Shown here one piece after another: positions 1 through 6,885 of a stretch of DNA of 9,839 nucleotides. The position numbers were made by a program, and so were the translations under genes. The notes below the pieces were generated by a model. It was not told the origin of the DNA, made no database searches, and was given only the letters and a program-made list of their open reading frames with translations. The stretch covers positions 1-9,839 of the forward strand of contig CAITSL010000034.1 of the NCBI GenBank assembly GCA_903895055.1, in the 5' to 3' direction. Origin of the DNA: an uncultured bacterium. Lineage in GTDB: Bacteria; Patescibacteriota; Minisyncoccia; Phycocordibacterales; UBA9973. The number at the start of each line of letters is the position of its first letter. Within the stretch, counting starts at the first letter, position 1.

Positions 1-111
1 CCGTGCCGTGAAGGCACGAAGCAGATGTTCCACGTGCTCAACCGGATTTGCGCGGGTGAGGGTCGGGAAGGGGATATTGCACTGCTGGAAGATTTGAGCG
101 ACGTGATTTAA
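1..111 (+). CDS. NuoF/HydB/HoxF-like flavin and Fe-S subunit, C-terminal fragment (partial, probably chimeric)
   Basis: Frame 1 reads PCREGTKQMF, continues through VLNRICAGEGREGDIALL, and ends EDLSDVI-stop. This matches the 4Fe-4S region of the 51-kDa NADH dehydrogenase/hydrogenase subunit family, where CxxCxxCREGT is followed by an amphipathic helix and a fourth cysteine in SLCxLG. Only the third cysteine is present. The stop falls before the expected SLCxLG, so the fragment lacks its N-terminus and its last cluster ligand. The first 100 bases are about 59% GC and the next 100 about 34%. The stop lies where the sequence becomes nucleoside diphosphate kinase in another frame. I infer that this piece is foreign to the rest of the contig, or the remnant of a deletion, rather than a working gene. 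Confidence 0.6.
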   Translation, partial: PCREGTKQMFHVLNRICAGEGREGDIALLEDLSDVI

Positions 112-590
112 AAATTGTGGCACTTGAAATGGTGCAACCATTATATGAGCAGATGGACAATCATTATCCTAAAAATGAAGAATGGATTACTCGTTTGGGA
201 GAAAAGACAAAAGCTACTTATGATAAATATGGTTACGATTTATTTGCAGATTTTGGCACAGATGACACTTCTAAAATTGGTCCGGAGGTTCGCAAATGGG
301 TGATTGATTTCATGATGAGCGCTCCAGTTGTGAAGATGGTTGTACAAGGAGTGCATGCGGTAGACGTTGTTCGAAAAATTGCCGGCGAGACTATGCCTTA
401 CAAAGCAGCCATGGGCACAATTCGTGGTGATTTTTCCATCGATTCTCCGGCTTTAGCTAACAAAGAAAAAAGAGCAGTCATGAATATTATTCATTGTTCA
501 GAAACACCAGAAGAAGCGGAGCATGAAATCAAGCATTGGTTCGGAGATTTTAAAACTTACAACTACAAACGTTTTGGAGTTGATGAGTAG
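90..590 (+). CDS. ndk: Nucleoside diphosphate kinase, N-terminus missing
   Basis: The enzyme moves the gamma-phosphate from NTPs to NDPs through a phospho-histidine and acts in the cytoplasm. Homology can be followed from RFERRDLKIVALEMV (codons from 90) to the stop at 588-590. The catalytic histidine is in NIIHCSETPEEAEHEI (His codon 492-494), preceded by GTIRGDFSIDS. Between the EEW and VVKMV segments there is a long insert (roughly GEKTKATYDKYG to KWVIDFMMS), as I recall from archaeal and CPR-type NDKs, so it is longer than the E. coli form. The first 25-30 residues, including the usual ERTLVIIKPD motif, are absent because the sequence switches to a GC-rich NuoF-like fragment upstream. GTG 117 is an internal Val codon and unlikely to be a true start. 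The identification is firm; the 5' end is broken or misassembled. Confidence 0.9.
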   Translation, partial: RFERRDLKIVALEMVQPLYEQMDNHYPKNEEWITRLGEKTKATYDKYGYDLFADFGTDDTSKIGPEVRKWVIDFMMSAPVVKMVVQGVHAVDVVRKIAGETMPYKAAMGTIRGDFSIDSPALANKEKRAVMNIIHCSETPEEAEHEIKHWFGDFKTYNYKRFGVDE

Positions 591-631
591 ACTTGTTTTT
601 ACTTCAAATACGTGTTTTTCTTGAAAACTTA

Positions 632-659
632 TTGCAAAAATTTTTAGATGGAGTAGACT
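632..659 (+). promoter_or_regulatory. Promoter for the structured RNA
   Basis: TTGCAA (632-637), a 16-nt spacer and TAGACT (654-659). Six bases after the -10 box comes position 666, the first base of the RNA closing stem, so the predicted start matches the 5' end of the fold. The region 591-631 between ndk and this promoter is T-rich and shows no other clear feature. Confidence 0.45.
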
Positions 660-665
660 TTAAGT

Positions 666-790
666 AGGGTTATTTCCAATTATTACCTAGAACAATATTT
701 TTTGGGAGCTTCGATCGAATGAGACCTTGGTTTCATACGTCTAGCACCCACGTAAGCTAAAAGCTACGGTAATATATTGGAAATAGTCCT
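666..790 (+). ncRNA. Structured small RNA, 6S-like architecture
   Basis: Bases 666-687 pair with 768-790 to give a closing stem of 22 bp with one bulged T and two G-U pairs. Inside is a bubble with a 15-nt 5' side (688-702) and a 17-nt 3' side (751-767). The 3' side can itself form a small AGCT/AGCT hairpin. The apical arm starts with TGGG-a-GC (703-709) against GC-a-CCCA (744-750) and ends in a 7-bp hairpin ATGAGAC-CTTG-GTTTCAT (719-736). A long closing stem, a central bubble and an apical arm is the layout of 6S RNA, which binds sigma70 RNA polymerase. The RNA is short for that family (about 125 nt against 160-200), and I cannot match primary sequence. It could be another small RNA. A leader role for the next gene is less likely because a terminator and a new -10 box lie between them. 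Confidence 0.5.
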
Positions 791-826
791 AAAAAAACTC
801 TTCGCGATAGCGGAGATTTTTCTTTT
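791..826 (+). terminator. Rho-independent terminator of the structured RNA
   Basis: The A-rich run is followed by TCTTCGC-gata-GCGGAGA (one G-T pair), a C-T mismatch, further A-T pairs and a T-rich tail ending at 828. It lies directly after the closing stem of the RNA and before the -10 box of the next gene. Confidence 0.7.
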
Positions 827-832
827 TTAAGT

Positions 833-838
833 TATAAT
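833..838 (+). promoter_or_regulatory. -10 box (TATAAT) 6 nt before the start codon; predicted leaderless mRNA
   Basis: A perfect TATAAT at 833-838 is followed by six bases and then ATG at 845, so the predicted transcript start coincides with the start codon. No recognisable -35 box lies 16-18 nt upstream. Confidence 0.55.
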
Positions 839-844
839 TAAAGG

Positions 845-1240
845 ATGAACAAAAAGAAACTTTTAGTTCGCATTATCTCGCTTATTTTTTTTATTTTTAT
901 TCTAAATCTCTTGGCGATGAGATTTTATTGGTATTTTAGTATTTGGTGGTCCGATATGCCCATGCACATTTTAGGAGGCTTTTGGCTGGGTCTTGTATTT
1001 ATTTATTTTTTAAAAATTAAAGATTTGTCTTTCTCCACTATTTTAAAAATAATTTTGGGAGCACTCGTCATTGGTTTGTTGTGGGAAGTATTTGAAATTC
1101 TGGTTGATAAAACAATTATACAAAATCCTTTTAATACTCTGGACACCCTGTCCGACATTTGTTTTGATTTAGCGGGAGCCGGTATCGCTATTTTTTATTT
1201 TGCCAAAAGGATTATGCTCCCGGAAAATTTTGAGCTATAA
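845..1240 (+). CDS. Small polytopic membrane protein (YjdF/DUF2238- or VanZ-like pattern)
   Basis: A 131-residue protein with about four hydrophobic segments, near residues 7-26, 38-57, 65-84 and 104-121, and a Lys-rich N-terminus that suggests an inside start. Conserved-looking polar residues sit in or near the membrane: D37 and H41 (SDMPMHILGG), W80-E81 with E84 (LLWEVFEIL), and D100, D104 and D108 (TLDTLSDICFDLAGA). The order D..H, WE..E, D..D..D..GA resembles the DUF2238/VanZ-like membrane families. That assignment is from memory of the motif and is tentative, and no enzymatic role can be claimed. ATG 845 is chosen because TATAAT ends six bases earlier. The stop overlaps the -10 box of the next gene (1236-1241), so the two genes are tightly packed but probably have separate transcript starts. 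Confidence 0.75.
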   Translation: MNKKKLLVRIISLIFFIFILNLLAMRFYWYFSIWWSDMPMHILGGFWLGLVFIYFLKIKDLSFSTILKIILGALVIGLLWEVFEILVDKTIIQNPFNTLDTLSDICFDLAGAGIAIFYFAKRIMLPENFEL

Positions 1241-1241
1241 T
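1236..1241 (+). promoter_or_regulatory. -10 box (TATAAT) overlapping the upstream stop codon; predicted leaderless mRNA
   Basis: TATAAT at 1236-1241 contains the TAA stop of the membrane protein gene, and ATG follows after six bases at 1248. There is no Shine-Dalgarno sequence and no convincing -35 box. Confidence 0.55.
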
Positions 1242-1247
1242 TAAACT

Positions 1248-2612
1248 ATGGCGAGTTTAGTTAAATTAACATTTTGTGGCGGGGCGGGCTCGGTAACGGG
1301 TGCGAATTTTTTGCTTCAGGCGGATGGGAAAAAAATATTAGTGGATTGCGGCCTGACTCAAGGAATGAAGTTGGCCGATGATATCAACTGGGATCCGTTT
1401 CCTTACAATCCGAAAGAAATAGATATTTTATTTATTACCCATGCTCACGTAGACCATTTGGGCAGAGTGCCTAAATTAATCAACGAAGGATTCCGTGGAA
1501 AAATCTATTCTACTTTACCGACTAAAACCATGGCTCCTTTAATGTTGGAGGATACCGCAGGCATATTATCAAAAAATCAGGAATATAATTTAAAGGACGT
1601 TTACTCGGAAAGCAATATAAAATTAGCTCTCTCTCTGTGGCTTGGATATAATTATCATGAAACTATCAAAATCAGTGAAAATATCAACGTTACCTTTCTT
1701 GATGCTGGCCACATTTTAGGGTCAGCGATGGTATTGTTTACTATTGCCGGTAAAAAAATTCTTTTCACTGGCGATTTAGGGAATAGTCCCTCCATGTTAC
1801 TTCCGGACACCGAAAAAGCAAACTTGATAGATTATTTAATAATGGAAAGTACTTATGGAGATAGAAATCATGAATCGAGAGAAGATCGTAGGAAAAATTT
1901 GGAAGAAACAATCAAAAATAATTATCGGGCAAAAGGAACTTTGATTATCCCGACCTTTTCTTTGGAACGTTCTCAGGAACTCTTGTTTGAATTAAATGAT
2001 TTAGTAGAGAATAATTGTATCCCGATTATGCCGATTTTTCTTGATTCACCACTGGCTATTCGTTTGACGGAAGTTTTCAAACAATTTAAAAGTTATTTTA
2101 ATGAGAATGCCCAAAAAGCTATGGTGCACGAAAAACATATATTTGATTTCCCGGGACTGCATGAAACCTTAAGATCAGAAGAATCAAAAATGATTGGCTC
2201 GGTGCCCAATCCTAAAATTGTTATTGCTGGTTCGGGCATGTCTTCTGGGGGACGCATTGTGCATCACGAAAGACATTATTTACCTGACCCCAATAACACT
2301 CTTCTTTTAACCGGTTATCAAGCAGTCGGGACTCCTGGACGTTTGATCCAAGAGGGAGTAAAGACGGTGCGTATTTCTGGCGAAGATGTGGTTGTTCGAG
2401 CGCATGTTGTTACTATTTCGGGATATTCTGGACACAAAGACTCCGATGGATTATTGCATTTTGTGGAAGACACTTCCGATACCCTGAAAAAAGTTTTTGT
2501 GGTAATGGGTGAACCGAAATCGTCAATGTTTTTGGTTCAAAAACTAAGGGACAATTTAGGTGTCGATGCTTATGCCCCAGAGAGAGGGGATTCTGTTTCA
2601 TTTATTTGTTAA
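1248..2612 (+). CDS. Beta-CASP metallo-beta-lactamase-fold ribonuclease (CPSF73/TTHA0252-like)
   Basis: A 454-residue cytoplasmic protein with the full motif set of the beta-CASP branch of the metallo-beta-lactamase superfamily, which holds RNA nucleases and processing enzymes. In order: D33 in ILVDCG; the zinc motif HAHVDH (65-70); H155 in AGHILGSAM; D176 in FTGDLGN; ESTYGDR (200-206); the beta-CASP insert from about residue 230 with PTFSLERSQELL and FLDSPLA; SGMSSGGRIVHH (329-340); GYQAVGTPGR; and the C-terminal motif SGYSGHKD (H396). The length fits the short bacterial CPSF73-like group and is below RNase J (about 550), so endo- or exonuclease action on RNA is expected from the family. All metal ligands appear present. 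It sits between two unrelated genes, each with its own -10 box, so the neighbours say little about its substrate. Confidence 0.9.
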   Translation: MASLVKLTFCGGAGSVTGANFLLQADGKKILVDCGLTQGMKLADDINWDPFPYNPKEIDILFITHAHVDHLGRVPKLINEGFRGKIYSTLPTKTMAPLMLEDTAGILSKNQEYNLKDVYSESNIKLALSLWLGYNYHETIKISENINVTFLDAGHILGSAMVLFTIAGKKILFTGDLGNSPSMLLPDTEKANLIDYLIMESTYGDRNHESREDRRKNLEETIKNNYRAKGTLIIPTFSLERSQELLFELNDLVENNCIPIMPIFLDSPLAIRLTEVFKQFKSYFNENAQKAMVHEKHIFDFPGLHETLRSEESKMIGSVPNPKIVIAGSGMSSGGRIVHHERHYLPDPNNTLLLTGYQAVGTPGRLIQEGVKTVRISGEDVVVRAHVVTISGYSGHKDSDGLLHFVEDTSDTLKKVFVVMGEPKSSMFLVQKLRDNLGVDAYAPERGDSVSFIC

Positions 2613-2618
2613 TTAAGG

Positions 2619-2624
2619 TATAAT
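2619..2624 (+). promoter_or_regulatory. -10 box (TATAAT) 7 nt before the start codon; predicted leaderless mRNA
   Basis: TATAAT at 2619-2624 lies in the 19-base gap between the two genes. ATG follows after seven bases at 2632, again without a Shine-Dalgarno sequence. Confidence 0.55.
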
Positions 2625-2631
2625 CGAGACT

Positions 2632-3219
2632 ATGGTTTTACAATCATTAGAAAATAACGACCGACATGGACACAGCCAAATAAAAATTTGTGTTTCCGGA
2701 GCCTCAGAGACGGGACACTGCGGATTGGATGCCTTAGAGAAAACCAAAGAACTCGGACGAGAAATTGCCCGCCAAGGAGCGGTGTTGGTGACAGGAGCAA
2801 CCACCGGAGTGCCACTTTGGGCGGCGATGGGAGCGAAAGAAGTCGGAGGCATTTCCGTCGGTTTTTCCCCGGCTTCATCCGAGAAAGAGCATGTGGAAGT
2901 ATATAAATTGCCGATTGATTACATGGATTTGATTATTTACACCGGTTTCGGTTATCCGGGAAGAGATTTGTTACTTACTCGCTCCGCAGACGCGGTTATT
3001 TGTGGTTGCGGGCGGATTGGGACAATCCATGAATTTGTAGTTGCTTTTGAAGATAAAAAGGCCATAGGAATTTACGAAGGGTCCTGGGAAATGTCCGGGG
3101 AGCTCGAAGAAATTCTCGCCAAGAGTCATCGGCCCTATTCAAAAATAATCAATGGTCCTGATCCGAAGAAACTGGTGGCAGATTTGATCGCTCTAGTGGA
3201 AAAAGACAAAGAAAAATAA
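2632..3219 (+). CDS. LOG/SLOG-superfamily Rossmann-fold protein (TIGR00725-like)
   Basis: A 195-residue protein that starts with a Rossmann-type strand (KICVSGASETG, 18-28) and continues with GAVLVTGATTGVP and GISVGFSP. It then has the LOG-like block YPGRDLLLTRSADAVI (109-123) and GCGRIGTIHEF (125-135). LOG-family members bind nucleotides, and some cleave cytokinin riboside monophosphates. Here the usual PGGxGTxxE loop is GCGRIGTIHE: the GT and E are kept but the PGG is not. A nucleotide-binding or nucleotide-sensing SLOG role is therefore safer than calling it a phosphoribohydrolase. The start at 2632 is set by the upstream -10 box; the first 17 residues are polar and may be a disordered tail. 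It converges on rplT, with a shared terminator right after the stop. Confidence 0.75.
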   Translation: MVLQSLENNDRHGHSQIKICVSGASETGHCGLDALEKTKELGREIARQGAVLVTGATTGVPLWAAMGAKEVGGISVGFSPASSEKEHVEVYKLPIDYMDLIIYTGFGYPGRDLLLTRSADAVICGCGRIGTIHEFVVAFEDKKAIGIYEGSWEMSGELEEILAKSHRPYSKIINGPDPKKLVADLIALVEKDKEK

Positions 3220-3245
3220 AAAAATCTCCGTTGGGAGATTTTTTT
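3218..3245. terminator. Bidirectional intrinsic terminator between converging operons
   Basis: A perfect 12-bp stem (AAAAAAATCTCC / GGAGATTTTTTT) with a GTTG loop starts inside the TAA stop of the SLOG gene. It has an A tract on one side and a T tract on the other, so it can end transcription from both strands. The rplT stop is 8 bases beyond it. Confidence 0.9.
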
Positions 3246-3252
3246 ATTTTAT

Positions 3253-3597
3253 TTATTTCAAACTTTTCAAAATTTTGGCGAAAGTTTTTGGATTGTGTTC
3301 GGCGAGGTCGGCTAAGATTTTTCTATCAAGCTCAATTTTGTTTTTCTTTAAAGCTCCTATTAGTTTTGAATAAGTCATTCCTATTTCTCGACTTCCAGCG
3401 TTTATTTTGATATTCCAAAGTTTGCGATTGTGGGATTTCTTGTCTTTTCGGTGCGCGAAAGAATAATTGCCGGCATGGACTAATGCTTCTTTGGCTTGGC
3501 GCTCTTTAGTAGAACGACCATGGCGCATGCCTTTGGTCTGCTTCAGTACGCTTCGGCGTCTTTTTAATGCATGGACTCCTTTTTTTACTCTAGTCAT
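3253..3597 (-). CDS. rplT: 50S ribosomal protein L20 (bL20)
   Basis: A 114-residue basic protein beginning MTRVKKGVHALKRRRSVLKQTKG, with RKLWNIKINAGSREIGMTYSKLIGALKKN, the typical L20 core. It binds 23S rRNA early in large-subunit assembly. In many bacteria it also represses its own operon through the mRNA leader; I see no clear rRNA-mimicking structure here. Length is normal (about 115-120). It is the last gene of the infC-rpmI-rplT operon: rpmI ends 3 bases before it, leaving no room for a separate promoter. Confidence 0.97.
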   Translation of the reverse strand: MTRVKKGVHALKRRRSVLKQTKGMRHGRSTKERQAKEALVHAGNYSFAHRKDKKSHNRKLWNIKINAGSREIGMTYSKLIGALKKNKIELDRKILADLAEHNPKTFAKILKSLK

Positions 3598-3600
3598 TTT

Positions 3601-3795
3601 TTATGAAAAAGGCAACAAGTGACTTTTTGGTTTATTTTTAATTACAAAATTTTGACCCTTGCGACCGGCCAGTTGTGTTTTGCGTGATTGTTTTGCGTTA
3701 AAATGATTGAAGCCCGGCTTGCGAGAAATAATCTTGCCGTTTTTCGTCAGTTTTAATCTTTTGCTATATGATTTGTTTGTTTTCATTCCTTTCAT
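3601..3795 (-). CDS. rpmI: 50S ribosomal protein L35 (bL35)
   Basis: A 64-residue, Lys/Arg-rich protein matching L35: MKTNKSYSKRLKLTKNGKI near the N-terminus and a C-terminal SHLLPFS. It is a structural protein of the large subunit. Two in-frame ATGs are available, at 3795 and 3786 (MKG-MKTNK). The family more often begins MPKMKTH, so the longer start is kept. Ten bases separate it from infC, consistent with one transcript. Confidence 0.95.
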   Translation of the reverse strand: MKGMKTNKSYSKRLKLTKNGKIISRKPGFNHFNAKQSRKTQLAGRKGQNFVIKNKPKSHLLPFS

Positions 3796-3805
3796 ATTTT
3801 TTATG

Positions 3806-4312
3806 CTATTTAGCTTTTTCTATAGTAATAAATAAACCCTTGGGACCTCTTTTATATGTATCCGATATTTTATAATCTTCAGTAATCAAATGAAGCACTC
3901 TGTCTAAACGCTCTCTTAAAAATTTTTCATCCATATACTTGGCGCGTCCGGAAAGGAAAAGCTCAATCTTGATGCGGTGTCCTTCCTTCAACCATTTAGA
4001 AGTCGTTTTTGCTTTAAGTTCCAAGTCGTGGTCACCGGTGCCTATCTTGATCTGAATGGATTTGGTTTCGGTGGGTTTCGCACCAGCCTTGGCCTTTTTC
4101 AGTTTCTTTGAGGCCTCGTATTGGTACTTCCCGAAATCCATAATCTTCCCGACCGGGGGATTGGCATTGGGCGATATTTCAATCAGGTCCAAACCTTTAC
4201 TTTCGGCAAGTTCCAAGGCTTCCTTAATACTCAAAACTCCAAGATTTTGATTTTCACTATCAATAACTCGTAATTCTTGAGCTCTTATTTGGTTGTTTAT
4301 TCTTTCTCGCAA
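3806..4312 (-). CDS. infC: Translation initiation factor IF-3
   Basis: A 168-residue cytoplasmic factor that binds the 30S subunit, blocks early 50S joining and checks start-codon choice. The N-terminal domain has INNQIRAQELRVIDSENQNLGVLS, EALELAESKGLDLIEISPNANPPVGKIMDFGKY (residues 31-63). A Lys-rich linker (about 66-84) leads to the C-terminal domain with IKIGTGDHDLELKAKTTSKWLKEGHRIKIELFLSGR. There is no ATG in frame, so the best start is TTG at 4312. Rare starts are a known trait of infC, which is AUU in E. coli and lets IF-3 control itself. No Shine-Dalgarno sequence precedes it. It is the first gene of the operon, with a good promoter 22-60 bases upstream. Confidence 0.96.
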   Translation of the reverse strand: MRERINNQIRAQELRVIDSENQNLGVLSIKEALELAESKGLDLIEISPNANPPVGKIMDFGKYQYEASKKLKKAKAGAKPTETKSIQIKIGTGDHDLELKAKTTSKWLKEGHRIKIELFLSGRAKYMDEKFLRERLDRVLHLITEDYKISDTYKRGPKGLFITIEKAK

Positions 4313-4341
4313 TTGATTCTTGTAATGCTTAAACTAGATAG

Positions 4342-4370
4342 ATAATAGCTTATTTGCCTTCCAAAGTCAA
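4342..4370 (-). promoter_or_regulatory. Sigma70-type promoter of the infC-rpmI-rplT operon
   Basis: On the minus strand TTGACT (4370-4365), an exact 17-nt spacer and TATTAT (4347-4342). The start should be near 4335, giving a leader of roughly 20-25 nt before the TTG codon. This is one of the few promoters here with a clear -35 box. Confidence 0.75.
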
Positions 4371-4377
4371 ACTAAAT

Positions 4378-6561
4378 TTATAAACCCTTATATAAATAGT
4401 CCAAATAGATTTTTTGAGCCCTAGCATGGATATTTTCTTGATAATCAGATGGAACGGTATTTTGATATAGAGGGGTTCTTTCTCCGGAATAATGTAAAAG
4501 TTTATCCATGTATTTCACACATCTTTCTCTATCTGGTCCACCTGCGTAGCCTCTCATTTTTGCATCGGTTCCAGATCTTCTGACTTGAACGAACATATTT
4601 TCATTAAATTGGAAGAAAGTGGCTTCTCCGGTAAATTTGATTCCAGTCAATCCAGAAAAATCTAGTTCTGGAATAACTTCCTTAAGTATTGTTCTTGCTT
4701 GGTCAATGGTAATTTTTTTATCCCTAAAAGCTAAAACAATTGATAGATAGAAAGTGTCAGTCTTGTCTCTTTTTACTTCGCCAGCAAATTTTGTTTGCAA
4801 TAATTTTACTGGATCAGGCTCCGATTCATTATAATAGATAATATCATCCCTTAAATAAATAATACTTTTTACACTATTTTTCTTAAAAGTTTCTTCCAAG
4901 TATTCTCTAATTGTTTTTTTCTCTAAGAAAAGATGTGCGGATAAGGCAGTGGCGATAACACTCGCTTCTCCGGCGCTTTTTTCTCTCATACAAAATGCTT
5001 TTCTACCTTTGTTACTTTCTGTAAAATCCTCTAATCCTATTATCATACCCCCACTTTCTTCTCCTCCAAAAAGCATTCTAGGATCTTTCCCTAAATTAAT
5101 TTTATCACCAAAAATATCTTCTACAATAACATCTTGGTCTTTATTCTCAAGTATTTGCTTTTCTACTTTTTTAGCAATCGTGACAATTTCTTTTATTCCA
5201 ACTGGTGTGGTAACGATTTTTATATTATTATTTTCTGCCCATTCATTCCAGCACTTTGAACATGGGGTAGTAACAACCATAAAGCGGGGATGATTTCCGA
5301 AAAGACCTTCTTTTTTGAGTTGTTTCATATAGAAGTCCATGATCAATAAAAAGCCGAAAGTTGGATGGTAAACTACCAAGATTTTATCCTCAGTAATTTT
5401 TATATAATCAATTCCTAGCTCTTCAAAAAAACCTCTTTTCTCCCAGGCTTCGATTTGGCCGATGCTTAACCTGTCGCCATCTGGGTCAGTAATCAAAATG
5501 GTGTAGCCAACGGGTTTATCCTTCAAATCAAATTCATAACCGGCTGTTTTTACCACATCCAGTAAGCAAAAATCACAGGAGTAATCAAAGAGTTCTTTTT
5601 GATTTGTGTTTGGATTAACCCTCCAAGCTTTTCCAATGCCATGGAAAAATGGATCTTCTTCTTTATCTCTCCATTCAAAAATATCCAAAATTCCTAATTT
5701 TTCCATAATTGGAGTCATTGATTTTCCCATGCATCCTCCAACAGTATCAAACATTATTTTAAAACCTGCCTCCTTTGCTTTGATGATTGTTTCTAGGTTT
5801 GCTTCTTTTGCGACAGTTTTCCTTAGATAATCAACATACAAATCGTAACCATTAAAATCTTCCTTGATAAATTTACTGTTCTTTGGAGCTAAAGTAATTG
5901 GATATCCTTCTTGGTTTTCTTTCGCATATTTTATTATTCCTTTTATTTTTTCAATAAAGCGAAGAGACATCTCTGGCATGAATTGGCTTCCTTGGTTTTC
6001 TAAATCTTTAGTTGCTATTTTACTTGAAATCGCGTGGCTGGAAGTCACAAATTCTCCACCATCATAATCCAACATAAAAATTAAAAAAGAAACCATCCAG
6101 ACAGGGATAGTTTGTCTATCGAAAGGTAAATGAGTATTTATTTTCATTTCGGCCTGAACTCTGGAAATTAAATTTACATACGACTGTGTGTTGTATCTGA
6201 CTTCTCCGGCAGTGATTTTATTAATTTCTCCTTTTATGTCTTCTTTTAAAACTAGAGCTTTACCTAAAGTTGCCAAAACTACTCCCATTTGATTGATAGG
6301 GAATCTGGTATCCCAAGGATAGAGAATATTTTGAGGTCCACGAATTCCACCAGTAGAAACTTTTGCCTCTTTCTCATAATTTTTTAACCAATCTTCTAAT
6401 TTTAAATTTTCTATCAATTTCTTTGTTAAGTGAAATTTTATTTCACCTTGGTCTTTCAAGTCAAAAAGCGGAGAATTTTTAATCTCCTCAGGTGTGAATT
6501 TTTCCGCTAACCTAAGATATTCTTCCTTTAAAACCTTAACTTCTTCCTCTCTTGTCGTCAT
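4378..6561 (-). CDS. Alpha-D-phosphohexomutase (phosphoglucomutase/phosphomannomutase family), long form
   Basis: A 727-residue cytoplasmic enzyme of the family that moves phosphate between C1 and C6 of hexose phosphates. The four active-site regions are in order: the N-terminal STGGIRGP (69-76); the phosphoserine loop TSSHAISSK (173-181, nucleophile S175 in place of the usual TASHNP); the Mg2+ loop DPDGDR (359-364); and the sugar loop GGEESGG (499-505). The phosphate-binding RRSGTDAKMRGY (661-672) follows. At 727 residues it is well above the usual 450-580. The extra length lies in a roughly 65-residue N-terminal helical region and in expanded spacing between loops. Whether glucose, mannose or another sugar is the substrate cannot be told from the sequence. 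A -10 box six bases before ATG suggests a leaderless transcript, and the stop is only 8 bases from the infC -35 box. Confidence 0.9.
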   Translation of the reverse strand: MTTREEEVKVLKEEYLRLAEKFTPEEIKNSPLFDLKDQGEIKFHLTKKLIENLKLEDWLKNYEKEAKVSTGGIRGPQNILYPWDTRFPINQMGVVLATLGKALVLKEDIKGEINKITAGEVRYNTQSYVNLISRVQAEMKINTHLPFDRQTIPVWMVSFLIFMLDYDGGEFVTSSHAISSKIATKDLENQGSQFMPEMSLRFIEKIKGIIKYAKENQEGYPITLAPKNSKFIKEDFNGYDLYVDYLRKTVAKEANLETIIKAKEAGFKIMFDTVGGCMGKSMTPIMEKLGILDIFEWRDKEEDPFFHGIGKAWRVNPNTNQKELFDYSCDFCLLDVVKTAGYEFDLKDKPVGYTILITDPDGDRLSIGQIEAWEKRGFFEELGIDYIKITEDKILVVYHPTFGFLLIMDFYMKQLKKEGLFGNHPRFMVVTTPCSKCWNEWAENNNIKIVTTPVGIKEIVTIAKKVEKQILENKDQDVIVEDIFGDKINLGKDPRMLFGGEESGGMIIGLEDFTESNKGRKAFCMREKSAGEASVIATALSAHLFLEKKTIREYLEETFKKNSVKSIIYLRDDIIYYNESEPDPVKLLQTKFAGEVKRDKTDTFYLSIVLAFRDKKITIDQARTILKEVIPELDFSGLTGIKFTGEATFFQFNENMFVQVRRSGTDAKMRGYAGGPDRERCVKYMDKLLHYSGERTPLYQNTVPSDYQENIHARAQKIYLDYLYKGL

Positions 6562-6567
6562 ATCGCT

Positions 6568-6573
6568 ATTCTA
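6568..6573 (-). promoter_or_regulatory. Extended -10 box of the phosphohexomutase gene; predicted leaderless mRNA
   Basis: On the minus strand TGT-TAGAAT with the hexamer at 6573-6568, then six bases, then ATG at 6561. The TG motif makes an extended -10. The matching -35 region is only T-rich. Confidence 0.5.
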
Positions 6574-6626
6574 ACACAAAAGAATTTTTAAATAAAAAAC
6601 TAAATTATTTTCTTTGGATGGAGTTT

Positions 6627-6884
6627 TTAGTATAACTCCGAATGAGTACCAATTTTCATAAACACAAATGTGTCCTTTCCTTCAATTTCAAAAAGTGCTC
6701 GATAGTCGCTGGTAATATTTATGCTTCGCCATTTTGGGTAGGTTGGTTCAACCGAATGATTGTTCAAAAGCGGATGAAATTTATTTTCAATAAATAAATT
6801 TTTTCGTTCCTTAAATTTTTCTTGGACTTTCTTAGAAAGTTTTTTGTAATCCTTTAAAAAATTTCTGTGCAGTTTAATTTGCAT
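6627..6884 (-). CDS. RelE/YafQ-type toxin (type II mRNA interferase)
   Basis: An 85-residue protein matching the RelE/YafQ group, toxins that cut mRNA in the ribosomal A site. Visible motifs are the N-terminal LHRNFLKDYKKLSKKVQEKF, NKFHPLLNNHSVEP, the strand SINITSDYRALFEI and the C-terminal FVFMKIGTHSELY. That last motif matches the IGTHSxLY ending of YafQ-like proteins and holds a likely catalytic histidine. Length is normal (about 85-95). It begins one base after the antitoxin stop, has no Shine-Dalgarno sequence and is probably translated by coupling. A weak hairpin (GGAGTT/AACTCC, 6620-6639) overlaps its stop. Confidence 0.88.
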   Translation of the reverse strand: MQIKLHRNFLKDYKKLSKKVQEKFKERKNLFIENKFHPLLNNHSVEPTYPKWRSINITSDYRALFEIEGKDTFVFMKIGTHSELY

Positions 6885-6885
6885 G

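Noticed and set aside
117..119. GTG 117 as the true ndk start codon
   Set aside because: Homology continues upstream of it (RFERRDLKI), and the first conserved strand would be missing.
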